Assembly (NCBI RefSeq): GCF_963678635.1
Contig: NC_087068.1
Span: 44,871,013 to 44,935,012 of the forward strand
Direction: 5' to 3'
Source of the DNA: Symsagittifera roscoffensis
Taxonomy: Eukaryota; Xenacoelomorpha; Acoela; Convolutidae
Length of the DNA stretch: 64,000 bases
Shown: positions 33,569 through 47,135 of the stretch, piece after piece
Position numbering within the stretch: the first letter of the stretch is position 1
Layout: every line of letters starts with the position of its first letter
The notes under the pieces: generated by a model
Told to the model about the DNA's origin: nothing
Seen by the model: only the letters and a program-made list of their open reading frames with translations
Databases searched by the model: none
Position numbers and translations under genes: made by a program

Positions 33569-36213
33569 TGCTCGAGTTTTCTAGACAGCAAAACTAATCA
33601 AAAAAGTGATTTTAAAGGGTTGTAGATCTTTGGTAGATCTTTTACTTATGACATTTGACTTGCGCCATTTGACTTTTGACAAAAACAATTTTCTCAAACA
33701 AGTGGCTCAAAAGATTGCGAAAATGTTTAAATAGAAAAAGTTTTCACTTTTCTCTGACCTTAAAACTTTGAGTTCGAACACTTCATTAAAAAAACCATCT
33801 CTGAGCTAAGAAAAAATTTCACCTCAACCTTTTTAAGAAAAAAACTAACGGGTACTTCCTTCAAATTAAGAACAGCCCCTCCCCCCGCGATTGTTTTCTT
33901 AACGTTTTTTTTAAATGTTGCTATATTGGGAGGAATATAAATGGAAAAAAAATTTAAAACTAAAATGGTGAAGACCGGATTATGACTATTATAATGATTT
34001 GTGTTGTCCAATATATCACTTGTGCTTCTTTTAGTTTTTAACAACATATAATCACAACATTGTGTACACATAATAAGAGTTTTTCGAACTCCATTCCCTG
34101 GAATTTAATTGAAAAAATTTATCAAACTCAGCCAAAAATACTGGCAAAAAAATGTAACAAGACGCTCGTTTATGATTGATGAAAAAATAACTCAAGTATC
34201 AATCATGAAGTTCTGATTGACTCAAATCCTAAAAAAAACAGTCAATTTCAAATCAGCGTTTATGGGCAATCTGTCCAATAGAGAAAAATTTAGAATATTA
34301 AAAAGAAAATGGAAAAAAAACCTACAGAACTTGCGCTTCTGAAATATTCAGCATTTCCAATTAATATGAGAGCAAAAACTACAATTTCCAAATCATCTAC
34401 AACCAACAGAGGCAATACAAAACTTTGAACTTCGAGGATTGTCGCTCCCCCAGAAACAGAACAACTTATCCAAAGCATAAAGGTTTGTGGATGGCTACTA
34501 ATAAGAAAAACTGTATTCTTAATGGGATCCTCAGTCAAAAAACGGATTAATGTCTACCCGAAAATGTCAGAGGTTAAAATCAAAAATCAGCTGATTTTTT
34601 TATAACTAAACGCAGTGCAAAGTCTGCAACCACCAAGTAGAATTATTCACAGCACAAAAAATCACGAAAAAGCTGCATAACCACGTTTTCTGGTGGACGG
34701 ATTTCACAGGGCGAGCTGTACTGAAAATGACTATCACAAAAAAACCTCAGAAAGATTTTTTCAGAGATTTGTTAAACAATTCGCAAAAGCAATCCTTAAA
34801 AAGTGGAAAGGTGTGAAAACTTTTTTTCATATAAAATTCACATGTTACTTTCATGTTCTTTTCACTTACATAGTTACATGAAAATTCAAATTGTAAATTC
34901 ATGAAAAAACCAAAGATATCATATGGGTTTGTGTTTGTTTAGAAAAGACAAAAAACTCCTTATTCAAAGGAGTTCTGCAGTGGTTCTGTAGGTGGTTCAA
35001 TCGAAGAGAAAACCTTCATTATGCATGTCAACCAAAAGATATTGCGAGTCTCATCAATTATTGGTCCGATAGTTTCAACCTTAAATTTTTTGAACTGGAT
35101 GATATTCAACCATTAGGAGCCAAATCTATTCTGGAACGCATTAAATCTTTTAACGTTTGCTGGTTCGAATCTTAAAATCAAGTCTGCAACTTTGCTGTCA
35201 AAAATTGTCCCTTCATTTGAGTTTCGTTTTCATGAGGTTTTTAAAATTTTCGAAGTTTAAAATTTTCGAAATCAACGGCTAAGCGTATCATTATAGTTTC
35301 CATCCAAATGCTCCAAATCAAAAAGATCGCTGAAAAAAATTTTCACTCCTACAATTTTAACCAATCAAACAAACAAAACGACAGGCCTTCTTTCCTAAGG
35401 CAAATTCTGTGTGCAAAAATTTTCACAATATTAGTTTATAATCTGCCAAATTTTTTTAATTATGCGCGACATGTACACGTAGACTTAACCGTTGTTAGTT
35501 CAGGCCAGGGTCTTCTAAATAATCAGTTGAAGAATGAAGAAAAAATAACAATTGATATTTGAAAAACAGTGGTATTTCACCATGTTTTTAATGACGGTAT
35601 TGATTTAAGGAACTTACGGTACAAGATTTTCAGTTTTAACTTGATGGATTTTTACTGGTCAGATTATTTGAATAAAACGGACTTGTTAACCACTCAAATA
35701 ACTCTTCTGAAAAACGACTGAAAAATTTCATTAAAATGAACTGGTCTTAATGCTTTTTTAATTGGTGTAATTTTTTATTCGCAGTAGAAATGAAGATCTG
35801 ATCAATTGAAATCACACAAAAACGAGAAACATTTATTTATTTTTAGTGATCAGTGATACAAACAAAAATTATCGTTTTTTACGAGTCTACAGCGTGTCGC
35901 AAAATGGGCTAGGAGGCCTGTAACCCAAATCAAAATAGTAGGAATATGTGTTGTCTACATAATCTTGAAGTGCGGGAGAATTTGGTTATGCACAAATTGA
36001 CATATAATGTTTTTCTGGAGAGGCACGCAGATTCCAACTGATCTTATAAAGTACAATCAGTTGCAACTTCGGGGATTTATCTCAGGAAACAATTAAGCAT
36101 TTACTTTTTGAATTACCTGCTTTGCTTTTTTCCAAGGAAAATTAGAAAAATACAACACTGGTATCTTTTGTGTCCTTTACTCGAAAAGGTAAACATAAAT
36201 ATCTGATCAATAT
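33569..36213 (+). mobile_element. LINE-like array unit S4 (RT core absent)
   Basis: 2.65-kb unit in the same order as S3. It has a small duplication in the mid block (AAAATTTTCGAAGTTTAAAATTTTCGAA near 35,245). Post-RT frame 35,308-35,562 reads DRPSFLRQILCAK...YNLPNFFNYARHV. C-terminal region about 35,905-36,150. Confidence 0.8.
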
Positions 36214-39200
36214 GTTCTCGAGTTTTCTGGACAGCAAAACTAAACAAAAAAAAGATTTTAAAGGGTTGTAGATTTTTGGTAGATCACTTACTTTTGAAAT
36301 TTGACCTGCGCCATTTGACTTTTGACAAAAACAATTATCTCAAACAAGTGTCTCAAAAGATTGCGAAAATTTTTAGGTAGAAAAAGTTTTCACTTTTCTC
36401 TGACCTTTAAACTTTGAGTTCCGAGCAAAAACTGCCGGGTACTTCCAATAAATTAAGAACAACCCCCTCCCTCCGCGATTGTTTTCGTAACGTTTTTTTA
36501 TGTTGCTATGTTGGGAGGACTATAATTGGAAAAAAAACTTAAAACTAAAATGGCGAAGACCAAATTATGACTATTAAAATAATTTGTGTTGTTCAATATA
36601 TCGCCTGTGCTTTTTTCAGTTTTTAACAACATATAATCACAACATTGTGTACACATACTAAGAGTTTTTCGAACTCCATTCCAGGGAATTGACTTGGAAA
36701 AATTTATCAAATTCAGCCAAAAATACTGGATAAGACACTCGCTTATGATTGATGAAAAAATAACTCAAGTACCAATCATGAAGTTCTGATTGATTCAAAT
36801 CCTAAAAAACAACAGTCAATTTCAAATCAGCGTTGATGGGCAATCTGTCTAAGTGAGAAGAATTTAGAATATATAAAATAAAATGGAGAAGACCTACAGA
36901 ACTTATGCTTCTGAATTTTTGAGCAATTTCCAATTAATATGAGAGCAAAAATTACAATTTGCAAATCATCTACAACCAATAGAGGCAATATAAATCTTTG
37001 AACTTCGAAGATTGTCACTCCCCCAGAAACAGAACAACTTATCTAAAGAGTTATTCACAGCACAAAAAATCACGAAAAAGCTGCATAACCACGTTTTCTG
37101 GTGGAAGGATTTCACTGCGCGAGCTGTACTGGAAATGACTACCAAAAATGAACCTCAGAAAGATTTTTTTAAGAGATTTGTCAAACAATTCGCAAACGCA
37201 ACCCTTAAAAATTGGAAAGGTGTGAAAATTTCTTTTCATATAAAATTCACATGTTACTTTCTTGTTCTTTTCACATACATAGTTACATGAAAGTTCAAAT
37301 TGTAAATTACATCGAAAAAACCAAAGACATCATATGGGTTTATGTTTCTTTAGAAAAGACAAAAAAACTCCTTATTCAGAGGATTTCTGCAGTGGTTTTG
37401 TAGGTGGTTCAATCGAAGACAAAACCTTCATTATGCATGTCAACCAAAAGATATTGCGAGTCTCATCATTTATTGGTCCGATAGTTTTTAACCTTAAATT
37501 TTTTGAACTGGATGATTTTCAACCATTAGGAGCCAAACCTATTCTGAAACGCGTTAATTTTTTTTAATTTTTGCTGGTTCGAATCTTAAAATCAAGTCTG
37601 CAACTTTGCTGTCAAAAATTGTCCCTTCATTTGAGTTTCGTTTTCATGAGGCGTTTAAAAATTTTCAAATTCAAACCACCGGCTAAGCGTATCAAAATAG
37701 ATTCCATCCACATGCTCCAAATCAAAAAGTTTGATGAGGTAATTTCCGCTCCTACTGCTGAGATTAAGCAAGCTAGTAAAGCCATTACACGAGCGGAAGA
37801 AACACCTAAACCATTCTCGATTGCCAGGAGAACTGCTTCTAAAAACTGGTTATGATCCATTTTCACATAAGTGACTTTGCATAATGATTTTCCTATATTT
37901 TTTCTTAGCGTTCCAAAAAATCAGTTGGCAAAAAACAACGACTCCTAGGCAAAAGTTATAGGAATTTTGGCAAGCTAGAGTAACTCTTCAGGCGGTAAAA
38001 ACAGTCATGGGCGTCCAGTTTGTCAATAACATCCGAGATTTTTTCAAGCTTCCTAATATTTTCGTCGAGCATCTCTTTTTGACAAAGATCAACGGTTAAA
38101 GCAACTTTTGTAGCTCATGAAATGAAAGATTTAAAGTGAATTAAACTTTACAATCGAACGATAAATTTTTTTAAAAAAAAATATCGCCCGAGCTTCAGGC
38201 CAGTACGTTTCCATCAATCCCTCAAAACAAGTACAAACAACAAACACAACACATAAAATTAAAAAGTCTATCACAACAATTAGGCTGATAGCAAGCATGA
38301 GCTCAGAACAGTTTATCTCAAGCAAATTTATTCATTAACTGCTACTATTGAGAAAAACTGCATTTTTAAAAAAAATCTCATCAAAAATACCAAATAATGT
38401 CTACGTAAATTTGTCCGAGGGCCAAATCACATTATCTGCCTTTCGTTTTTCACTACCAATTCGAATAAATCACAGCACAAAAAATCACGAGAATCAATGG
38501 TTCTGGTGGAAAGAAGTACACAGGGCGAGGTGCGTTGGAAGTGACTAATCAAAACAAAACTTAGGAGACCTTTTACAAGAATGATCATACTGTTCCGAAT
38601 GCAATCCTTCAAGAAGTTCCTTTCAAATTCCATCTTTACATGAAGGTACCAAAACGAAATTTCATGGAAAACAAGACAATCGACATCATGTGGATTGATG
38701 TTTTTTTAAAAGTTAAAAGACATCTTATTCAGAGTTTACACAGTGGTTTTGTAGGTTTTTCAAAAAAAGACAAATTCCCAACAAATTTTCAGCTTTTCGA
38801 CGAAATTTTTCTTCCCCAGTCATAATATGCAATTCAACATAGCGACTAGGTAGAAACAGAATCAGCTTCAATAAAAAAAGTAAATTAAGTAACCGGTAAC
38901 AATAGGGGTTTCTGGCAGTGCGACACAATTGTTTCTGATAGAAAAAGGTCAGTATTTCTCCTCATGGTCACTTTGAAGGAATAGAACCAAAAAATTGTTC
39001 AAATATTCAAACAATTTCAACAGTTGCAGTTCCCCTGCTCAGAGTTTGTACAAAATGCAAAATTTGGCTCATCTCTTTAGTTCGAAGAAAAATACAGACA
39101 TGGATCTCATCAACCAAGTCGTACACTTCCATGAGTACACTAACCTTTCCAAACCATACCAAACTTTATACATAAAAAAGACAGATAACCCTGATCTCTT

Positions 39201-40984
39201 CAAAAACAAGAAAACATCTCGGCAATCGTTTTCTTTTCTCCTTAGAAAAAAAGAGAAAAATTCCAAAGTGAGGAACAGTGAATTTTAGTAAGATCACCCG
39301 CACTGATGACCAAATAAAAAAAATCTCGAGTTTCTAAATTTATTATCCTTAAGTTCATTTGGTTTGCGGAATCCTTTGAATTTTTTTTCTATTCTGAAAA
39401 GTTGCACCGTTTTAAAAAAAAATGCACTAATTTTTTTTCCATACTTCAAGAAGCAAAATATTCATCAAATAGTGATAGCTTGCTCCGTAATAAGATTGAA
39501 AAACACGATATTCTTTTTGATTTTATTCCGACTGCAAATAATGACGGAGAACTAAAGAAAGTTTGGTTAGCTAATCTTTGTACAACCAACAAACATGCAT
39601 CTTCTAGCGGAGTTCAAATAATTAGGTTAATTTTGATAGACTACACATACGTCAAAATTTTGTTGGAATCCGAAAAGCGAGGCTGTGATATTGAAAATTT
39701 TGGCCATGAGTCTCAAAAACTTAGATAGTGGATCCCAATTTTTTCAACTGGAGGTTTTATTGCTATCCCATATGATGAAAACAACAACTAAACGTTGATG
39801 AGTCCAAAAGACGCTGGAGTTAGGAGATTCAAAAAAGCTCAATCATCAAATTTTAGATAAATTTCAGTTTTTAGAGTATGTATAGGAAAATAAACAATGT
39901 AATTATACTCATTACGACAAAAAATAAAGCTTTTGAGCGTCTAGAATTTTTAAATGAATGAGATTGAGTTTCATACATTCAGCGTTGTTAGCCGCCATTT
40001 TTTGTTGCATGTTTTTAAAGAGCCACAGTTTTTACTGAGAACAGGACTTATCAACTACAAATTGAACGAAAAAAACTAAAATGATAACGCATCTTGTTTT
40101 AAGAAATTCCACTAATTTTTGATCATAGATTATCACGTGAATTTCAAAATTGCGTTTTGAGATCTGCCAATTTTTTTTGAAAACAGAAGAAAGAAAATCA
40201 AATTTCATAAAATTTTGTTAATGAAGCATCCTAAAAAACTGTTTCGATTATTTTTTGAAATGTTTCCAACGCTAACGAATTTTAAAAAAGTGCATTTTAA
40301 GTCAGCGAAACTTCAGAATCTTGAAAACAGAATTATTCGAAAATTCACAAAAATCAAGAAAGTGCTTCAATACATTTTTGGGGGATTTACAAAAATTTTA
40401 AGGCAGTGGACTTCAAAAAATTCGTATACTTGAAAAAAAAACAATACAAAAGAACAGTAGCAATTTCACGACATGCAATGACCTTCGTGGAACCAAGAAA
40501 TTTTACACTGATATAATTTTATTTGCTTTCCGTTTCAGCTAGCACATTTTACCTCTTCTGTTAAAAATATTTAAAGAAGGAGGCAAAAAATGACTGATAG
40601 CCATTTACCGAGCCAAAAACTCCTAATGCAATTTAAAAAATGAACATAAAAAGTGCTCCAAGACCATATTGACTGGCATCCGGCTTATTTATTGATGGAT
40701 ATAGCAGTAGTTTAACGATGGTTTTCAATTTTTATACTTCCACTTGCCAATTTTCTGCTAATTTTTCTCTTGCAAAAATAAAGTTGTTGCCAAAAATAAA
40801 AAGCCCAATTATGTTGCAATATATTAGACCCATGAACCTTATGAACAGTATTACTAAAAAAATTTTTATGCATTCAACTTACGAAAACTTCAATAGTCGA
40901 TTAATTTGGAAATATTAGCAAGCAAAACAGATAAAATGATATTTCAAAATTTTTTGACAGAGACGGCAGATTGCTTTTTCGGAG

Positions 40985-41430
40985 ATTTTTGATGGTTTGA
41001 ATCTAAATGCTTTTAAAGTAAAATCCGTCAAATTCTTACGCTTGATCACAAATGCAAAAAATCAATTCAACGGGCTAGTAACATCCCGCTTTGAAACTTA
41101 TCGCGGTTTTAGGCAGGGATGTCTTTTATCTGCTTTTTCAGTCATTTTGTTCATAGAGCCGCTTCTACTGCAATTAAGCCAAAATAATTACGTTGAATCT
41201 TGCGGTGAGTTTCACCCATAAATAATTGCGTATTCCGATGAATTCAAGTGTTTTCTTATAATTGAAGACTGTGAAAGAGTGTTATGCTCCGTGCGAAACT
41301 ACTGCGAGCAAATGCAGCTACAAGTTAGTGAGTCAACGAGTGAATATCTTTCATGTGTAGATCTATCGCCAATTAAGGGCGTTGAATAAGCTAAAATATT
41401 GGGTTTTATGTTCTATGTTTTTAATCAAAA
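40985..41430 (+). pseudogene. Non-LTR reverse transcriptase (best preserved copy)
   Basis: The frame 40,997-41,221 reads GLVTSRFETYRGFRQGCLLS and then FIEPLLLQLSQNNYVESCGEFHP. After one stop it continues IIAYSDEFKCFLIIEDCERV, NYCEQMQLQVSES, EYLSCVDLSPIKGVE and ILGFMF. The order RQGC-LS, IEPLL, AY-x-D-x, K/TSE and K-x-LGF is that of a LINE RT palm. The catalytic box AYSDEF has Ser-Asp-Glu where A-Y-A-D-D is expected, so it could not polymerise. Clade is uncertain (L1/Tx1-like wording). Confidence 0.75.
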
Positions 41431-41979
41431 AGACAATTTTAATGGAACAAGCAAACAAAAAGAAATGCCTTCTTTCCTAAGGCAAATTTTATGTGCAAAA
41501 ACTCTCACAATCTCATTTTATAATCTGCCCAATTTTTTTTAATTATGCGCGACATGTAAACGTAGACTTAGTTTTTGTTAGTTCAGGTCAGGGTCTTCTA
41601 AATAATCAGTTGAAGAATGAAGAGAATAGAAAAAAGTGATATTCGAAAAACAGTGGTATTTCAAAGCGTTTTTAATGACTGTATTGATTTAAGGATTATA
41701 CGGTACAAGATTTTCAGTTTTAACATGATGGGTTCTTACTGGACAGATTTTTTGAATTAAACAGAGTTGTTAACCACTCAAATAAATTTATTGAAAAAGA
41801 ATGAAAAGTTTTTTCAGAAAAAAGTAGTTTTGATGCTTTTTTAATTTGTGTAAAATTTTATTTGCAGCAGAAATGAAGATCTGACCAACTAAAACCACAC
41901 AAAAACGAGAAACATTTATTCATTTTTAATGATGAGTGATACAGACAAAAAATATCGTTTTTTACGAGTCTACAGTCTG

Positions 41980-42115
41980 TCAAAAAAATGGGCTGCAAGG
42001 CCTGTAACCCGAATCAATATAACAAAAAGATGTGTTGTCTACATAATCTTGAAACGCGGGAGAATTTGGTTTTGCACAAAATGACATATAATGTGTTCCT
42101 GGAGAGGCACGCAGA
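41980..42115 (+). pseudogene. LINE C-terminal Cys/His region (unit L5)
   Basis: MGCKACNPNQYNKKMCCLHNL followed by LVLHKMTYNVFLERHAE gives a C-x2-C ... CC ... H ... RH arrangement that could be a zinc-binding segment. It recurs in every unit with a C-terminus (23,300; 25,900; 28,540; 30,650; 33,290; 35,940; 46,920). In L5 the HLLFE part is missing, because the unit jumps from CACGCAGA directly to ACTAATCAAAAAATTG. Confidence 0.55.
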
Positions 42116-42599
42116 ACTAATCAAAAAATTGATTTTAAAAGATTGTAGATCTTTGGTAGATCTTTTACTTTTGACATTTGACTTGTGCCATTTGATTTTT
42201 GTCAAAAACATCAAAAATCTAAAAAAATTCATGGAACCACATTGAAACTATAAAACCAAATAAAATCTGCAAAATTCATGAAACGATGTAGAAATTCTAT
42301 AATAACATAGGAAAAAAACCTTTTCAAAAGGCACAAAAGTGCCTTTTTAAAAGATATAGAGAAGAATAAAAAATTATAATTAGAGACCTAGAAAAATTAT
42401 TGATATTTTCGTCATTTGGAAAAATAACGAAAATTTAACTTACAAGAAATTACAAGACTTCCAATTTAAAAAATATCTAGCAGAGACAAAAGTTGCGACA
42501 AAAAGGTCCGACTGGTACTCGAACTCTATAGTTTTGGAAACTCAAGCAGTCGCTGAGCGTTCCTTCAATTGACAGAAAGTTAATAAGTTTTGTATCCTA
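42116..42599. other. Anonymous AT-rich insert between array units
   Basis: 42,116-42,230 is still LINE 3' sequence. About 42,230-42,595 matches no other part of the array. It holds a small perfect hairpin (AAAAGGCAC/GTGCCTTTT at 42,326-42,347). On the minus strand near 42,505-42,575 there is a stretch with a B-box-like GAGTTCGAGTACC and a T run after it, but it does not fold as a full tRNA. Confidence 0.4.
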
Positions 42600-45500
42600 T
42601 TATCTCAAACAAGTGTCTCAAAAGATTGCAAAAATATTTAGAAAGAAAAATTTTTCACTTTTCTCTGACCTCTAATCTTTAAGTTCCGAACACTTCATTT
42701 TTAAATGTCATCTCTGAGCTAACAACAAATGTCACCTCAACCTTTTTAAGAAATGTTTAACGATTGACAAGAAAAAAACTGCCGGGTACTTCCAACAAAT
42801 TAAGAACAACCCCTCCCCCCGCGATTGTTTTCTTAACGTTTTTTTAATGTTGCTGTGTTGCGAGGAATATAAATGGAAAAAAAATTTAAAACTAAAATGG
42901 TGAAGACCGGATTATGACTATTAAAATGATTTGTGTTGTCCAATATATCGCTTGTGCTTTTTTCAGTTTTTAACAACATATAATCACAACATTGTGTACA
43001 TATAATAAGAGTTTTTCAAACTCCATTCCTTGGAATTGACTTGGAAAATTTATCAAACTCAGCCAAAAATACTGGAAAAAAATGTAATAAGACACTCGTT
43101 TTTGATTGATGAAAATATAACTCAGGTACCAATCATGGAGTTGCGATTGACTCAAATCCTGAAAGTAATCAAAAATTCAATTTCAAATAAGCGTTGATAA
43201 GCTATCTGTCAAAATGAGAGAAATTTACAATATTCAGGTATTAAAAAAAACTCAGCCATTCACAAAAGAAAATGTAGGTACTTGTAATAAAATGGAAAAG
43301 ACCTACAGTACTTGCGCTTCTGAAAAGTTGAGCAATTTCCATTTAAAATGAGAGCAAAAACTACAATTTCAAATCATCTACAACCAACAGAGGCAATACA
43401 AATCTTTGAACTTCGACGGTTGTCGCTCCCCCAGAAACAGAACATTTTATCTAAACATAAAGGTTCGTGGATCGCTACTGTTGGGAAAAACTGTATTCTT
43501 AATGCCATTCTCAATAAAAAAACGGAATAATGTCTACCCGAAACTGTCAGAGGTCACAATCAAAAATCTGCCAATTTTCGTACTGACCTAAACGCAATGC
43601 AATTTCTGCAACCACCAAGTAGAATTTATCACAGCACAAAAAAAATCACGAGAAAGCTGCATAACCAAATTTTCTGGTGGAAGGATTTCACAGGGCGAGC
43701 TGTACTGAAAAGGATTATCAAAAAAGATTTTTAGGAAATTTTTCATACAATTCGCAAATGCAATCCATCGAAATCTGGAAAGACACTCGTTTTTGATTGA
43801 TGAAAATATAACTCAAATACCAATCATGGAGTTGCGATTGACTCAAATCCTATAAGTAATCAAAAAGTTAATTTCAAATAAGCGTTGATGAGCTATCTGT
43901 CAAAATGAGAGAAATTTAAAATATTCAGGTATTAAAAATAACTCAGCCATGTACTGAAACTGTACTGAAAATGACTATCAAAAAAGATTTTTAGAAAATT
44001 TTTCATACAATTCGCAAATGCAATCCATCGAAATCTGGAAAGACACTCGCAAATGCAATCCATCGCGAGTGTCTTTCCAGATTTTTAGGAAATTTTTCAT
44101 ACAATTCGCAAATGCAATCCATCGAAATCTGGAAAGGTGTGAAAATTTCTTTTCATATAAATTTCACATGTTACTTTCATGTTCTTTTCACATACAAAGT
44201 TACATGAAAGTTCAAATTTGTAAATTACATGGAAAAAAAGACCAAGGACGTCATATTCTCAATAAAACAGCGGAATAATGTCTACCCGAAAATGTCAGAG
44301 GTCACAATCAAAAATATGCCAATTTTTTTGTAATGAACTAAGCGCAGTGAAAATTCTGCAACCACCAAGTTGAAGTAATCACAGCACAAAAAATCACGAG
44401 AAAGCTGCACAACCACGTTTTCTGGTGGAAAGATTTCACAGGGCAAGCTGTACTGAAAATTTTTTTAAAAAATGAAACTTAGAAAGGTTTTTAAAGAGAT
44501 TTTTCATACAATTCGCAAATGCAATCCTTCAAAATATGGAAAGGAATGAAAATTTCTTTTCATAAAAATTTCACATGTTACTTTTCATATACATAGTTAC
44601 ATGAAAGTTCAAATTGTAAATTACATAGAAAAAAGACGAAGGACGTCAAATGGGTTTGTGTTTCTTTAGAAAACACGAAAAACTCCTTATTCAGAGGAGT
44701 TCCGAAGTGGTTTTGTAGGTGCTTCAATCGAAGACAAACCCTTCATCATGCATGTCAACCAAACTTTTGCTCTTCAGTGAAGATGTTTGACCACCGACGA
44801 ATTTTAAAATTCAACGAAGCGACGCAATAGAAACCGGTTTTGCGGAAAAACGAAACCTAATAACATTATCTTGCAACAAGGATAATTGTGGCACTGTGAG
44901 ACGGTTGTTATTGATAAAATGTTGGTACAAATTCAGTTCCCTGGTTCAGAGTTTATCCGATGTGCAATAATCGTCTCAGTTGTTCCATTTGACAGAAATT
45001 ACCGACATGGATTTTGAAAAAAAAATCTAGAAACCAACCTCCATATTCAATCTAAACTCTTTCCCGAAAAAGAGGGAAAATTTAAACTGAAGAACAGTGA
45101 GTTTTAGTATGATGATCACACTGATGACCATATACATAAATTACGAAAATACTAGACTTAACCTCGCTAAAATTTTTTGATTTGCGGAGTCTGCAGCATT
45201 AATTTCCATTCTGAAGAAAGCTTCATTTTACAAAAGAACACAGTTTTTATTCTCAATTCAAAAAGCAAAGTTTTGAAAAATTTATAGCTTACTAGTAGGT
45301 GGAATAAGAATTGTCCGGTCCGCTAATCTTGGTACAATTAACAAACTTGAATCTTCTAGAGGACTTCAAGTTTTTAGGTTCACTTCAATAGACTACAAAA
45401 TTGTCAAAATCAAAAAAACTAGGCTGTGATTTTGAAAAAATTGTCCCTGAGTCTCAAAAACTTACGTGGTGGATCCAAAAAATTTTTCACTGGAGGTTTC

Positions 45501-47135
45501 AATGCTCTTCCATATGTTGACAGCAACAGATCAACATTACTCAGTCCAAAAAAAAACTCTAAAGTTAGGAGACTCAACCAGCTGAAGCATCAATTTTTAG
45601 ACAAATTCTAGATCTTAGTCCACGCAGAGGAAAATGCACAATTATACTCATTAAGACAATAAAATTAAAACGTTTGCAAGTCTAGACTATTTTTCTCTAT
45701 AGAATCCAAACGAATATACTTCTACTTCATACAATCAAACTTCGATATCTGACCAGCTTTTGTTGCATGTTTTACCATGAACCACAGTTTTTGATAAAAA
45801 CAGAGCATAGCGACTGGAATTGAAGGAACAAGTTCTAGATGATAATGTATGTTAAGACAAAATTTATTTTTTGAAGAAAAATTTTTTTTTCATGTATTCT
45901 GGCTCCTACAAGAATTTTGAATATACATTTTTAGGTCTGCTGGATTACAGTTAAGACAATTCAAAAAATTAAGTTTCATGAAATTTCAATGTTGAACCTT
46001 CACGAAAAACAGATACGTAATCCAATTATTTCAAGAAAAAATTTCAACAATGACTAAATTTAATAAAAGAAAAAAGGCAGAACAAGGAGAAAAAGTTACT
46101 TCAATTTTAACAAGACAAAAACTCCAGTTTTGAGGGTGCATCAAATTTTTTAAACAAACTCTTGTATTTAATGAAAAGAAAACCAAAAAGACGGTACCCT
46201 TTTCACGACATACCATGATTTTTTTTGTGAATTCAAGAGTTCATACACTGATTCATTTTCAAACAAACCGTTTCTGTTCCAGAAAGTAGATTTTAATTTT
46301 TTTCGTGAAATTGTTATAAAAGAAAAAGAAAAAATTGACTACTTTCAAATGCAAGTAAAAATTGAAAATTAAAATTGTTCCGAGACCAAATGTACTGATA
46401 TCTGGCTCATACAGGAAATTTACTCATGAATATAGTTTTATTTTAGCAATGGTTTTCTTTTTATACACTTCCACTTGCTCTTTGCTGCTTCTTTTGTCTT
46501 GCAATAAAAAAATTGTTGCGAAAACTGAAAATTGAAGAATCAAAAAAGCGGGAAAGTTGAGTTTAAAAAGAAGATGAATATCACAACGTTTCTGATGGCT
46601 GTAATGCTTTAACGAAAATACGGTACGAACTGAAAAAAATTGAAGGTGATAAAATTTTACTGGACAGATAATTTGAATTCAACAGACTTGTCAAAAATGC
46701 AATTACCCTTCGATTTGCAAATTTTATCGGAAAGAGCTAAGTTTTTTGCTGGTTTCAGTAATGCAAAAACTTATTTGGTAGCCAGCAGCACAATAGGCAG
46801 CCTAGTCATTTGAAATCACACAAAACTGAGAGACATTTAATGATTTGTTATGATGAATGCTACATAAAGTAGTTACCCTTTGTTACGAGTGTACAACTTA
46901 TCAAACAGAATGGGCTGCCAAGCTTGTAATCTGATTCAGTTTACTAACAGAAGAGTGTCTATAAAAATTCGACGTTTGGGAGAAACATTTTTGTAGAAAA
47001 TGACATTTGAGGTTTTTTTGGTCACGGCACGCAGTTTTCAATTTTATCAAGTACAGGCGGCTGCCACAACTGTGGTTTAACCCGTGAAACATTTGAATAT
47101 TTACTTTTCAGTTCCCTACTTTGCTTTCTATTCAA
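42600..47135 (+). mobile_element. LINE-like array unit L6 (diverged, RT core absent)
   Basis: The leader (42,600-43,400) is close to S units. A patch at 43,785-43,955 copies 43,085-43,260, and a hairpin follows at 44,031-44,084. A second 5' stretch (44,250-44,760) precedes the middle block 44,770-46,510, which aligns only loosely to U1-U3. Near 46,530 it passes directly to post-RT sequence (ACGAAAATACGGTACG), so the RT is missing. The C-terminal region is 46,905-47,130. It is clearly older than S1-S4. Confidence 0.65.

Larger units (their letters stand above)
36214..42115 (+). mobile_element. LINE-like array unit L5 (5.9 kb, RT core present)
   Basis: This is the longest unit and the only one holding leader, 5' part, mid block, the U-type middle (37,700-40,980) and RT, post-RT and C-terminal parts in one continuous run. 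It therefore serves as the reference order for the family. Frames along it: 37,334-37,567 and 37,571-37,855 (mid), 38,995-39,288, 39,402-39,728 and 40,215-40,433 (middle), 40,997-41,221 (RT) and 41,988-42,245 (C-terminal). The 5' part is shortened near 37,045, where GAACAACTTATCTAAAG joins GTTATTCACAGCAC. All frames are interrupted. Confidence 0.8.

Noticed and set aside
42326-42347. Hairpin AAAAGGCAC/GTGCCTTTT followed by Ts, like a bacterial terminator
   Set aside because: The sequence context is eukaryotic repeat DNA with no upstream gene. It is a small chance or repeat hairpin.
42500-42580. tRNA-like sequence on the minus strand (B-box-like GAGTTCGAGTACC with a following T run)
   Set aside because: A plausible anticodon stem exists, but loop position 33 is not U, and the T-stem and acceptor stem do not pair. 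At most it is a tRNA-derived fragment.
44018-44278. 86-codon frame across the hairpin region of L6
   Set aside because: It is produced by the local patch duplications and not conserved in other units.
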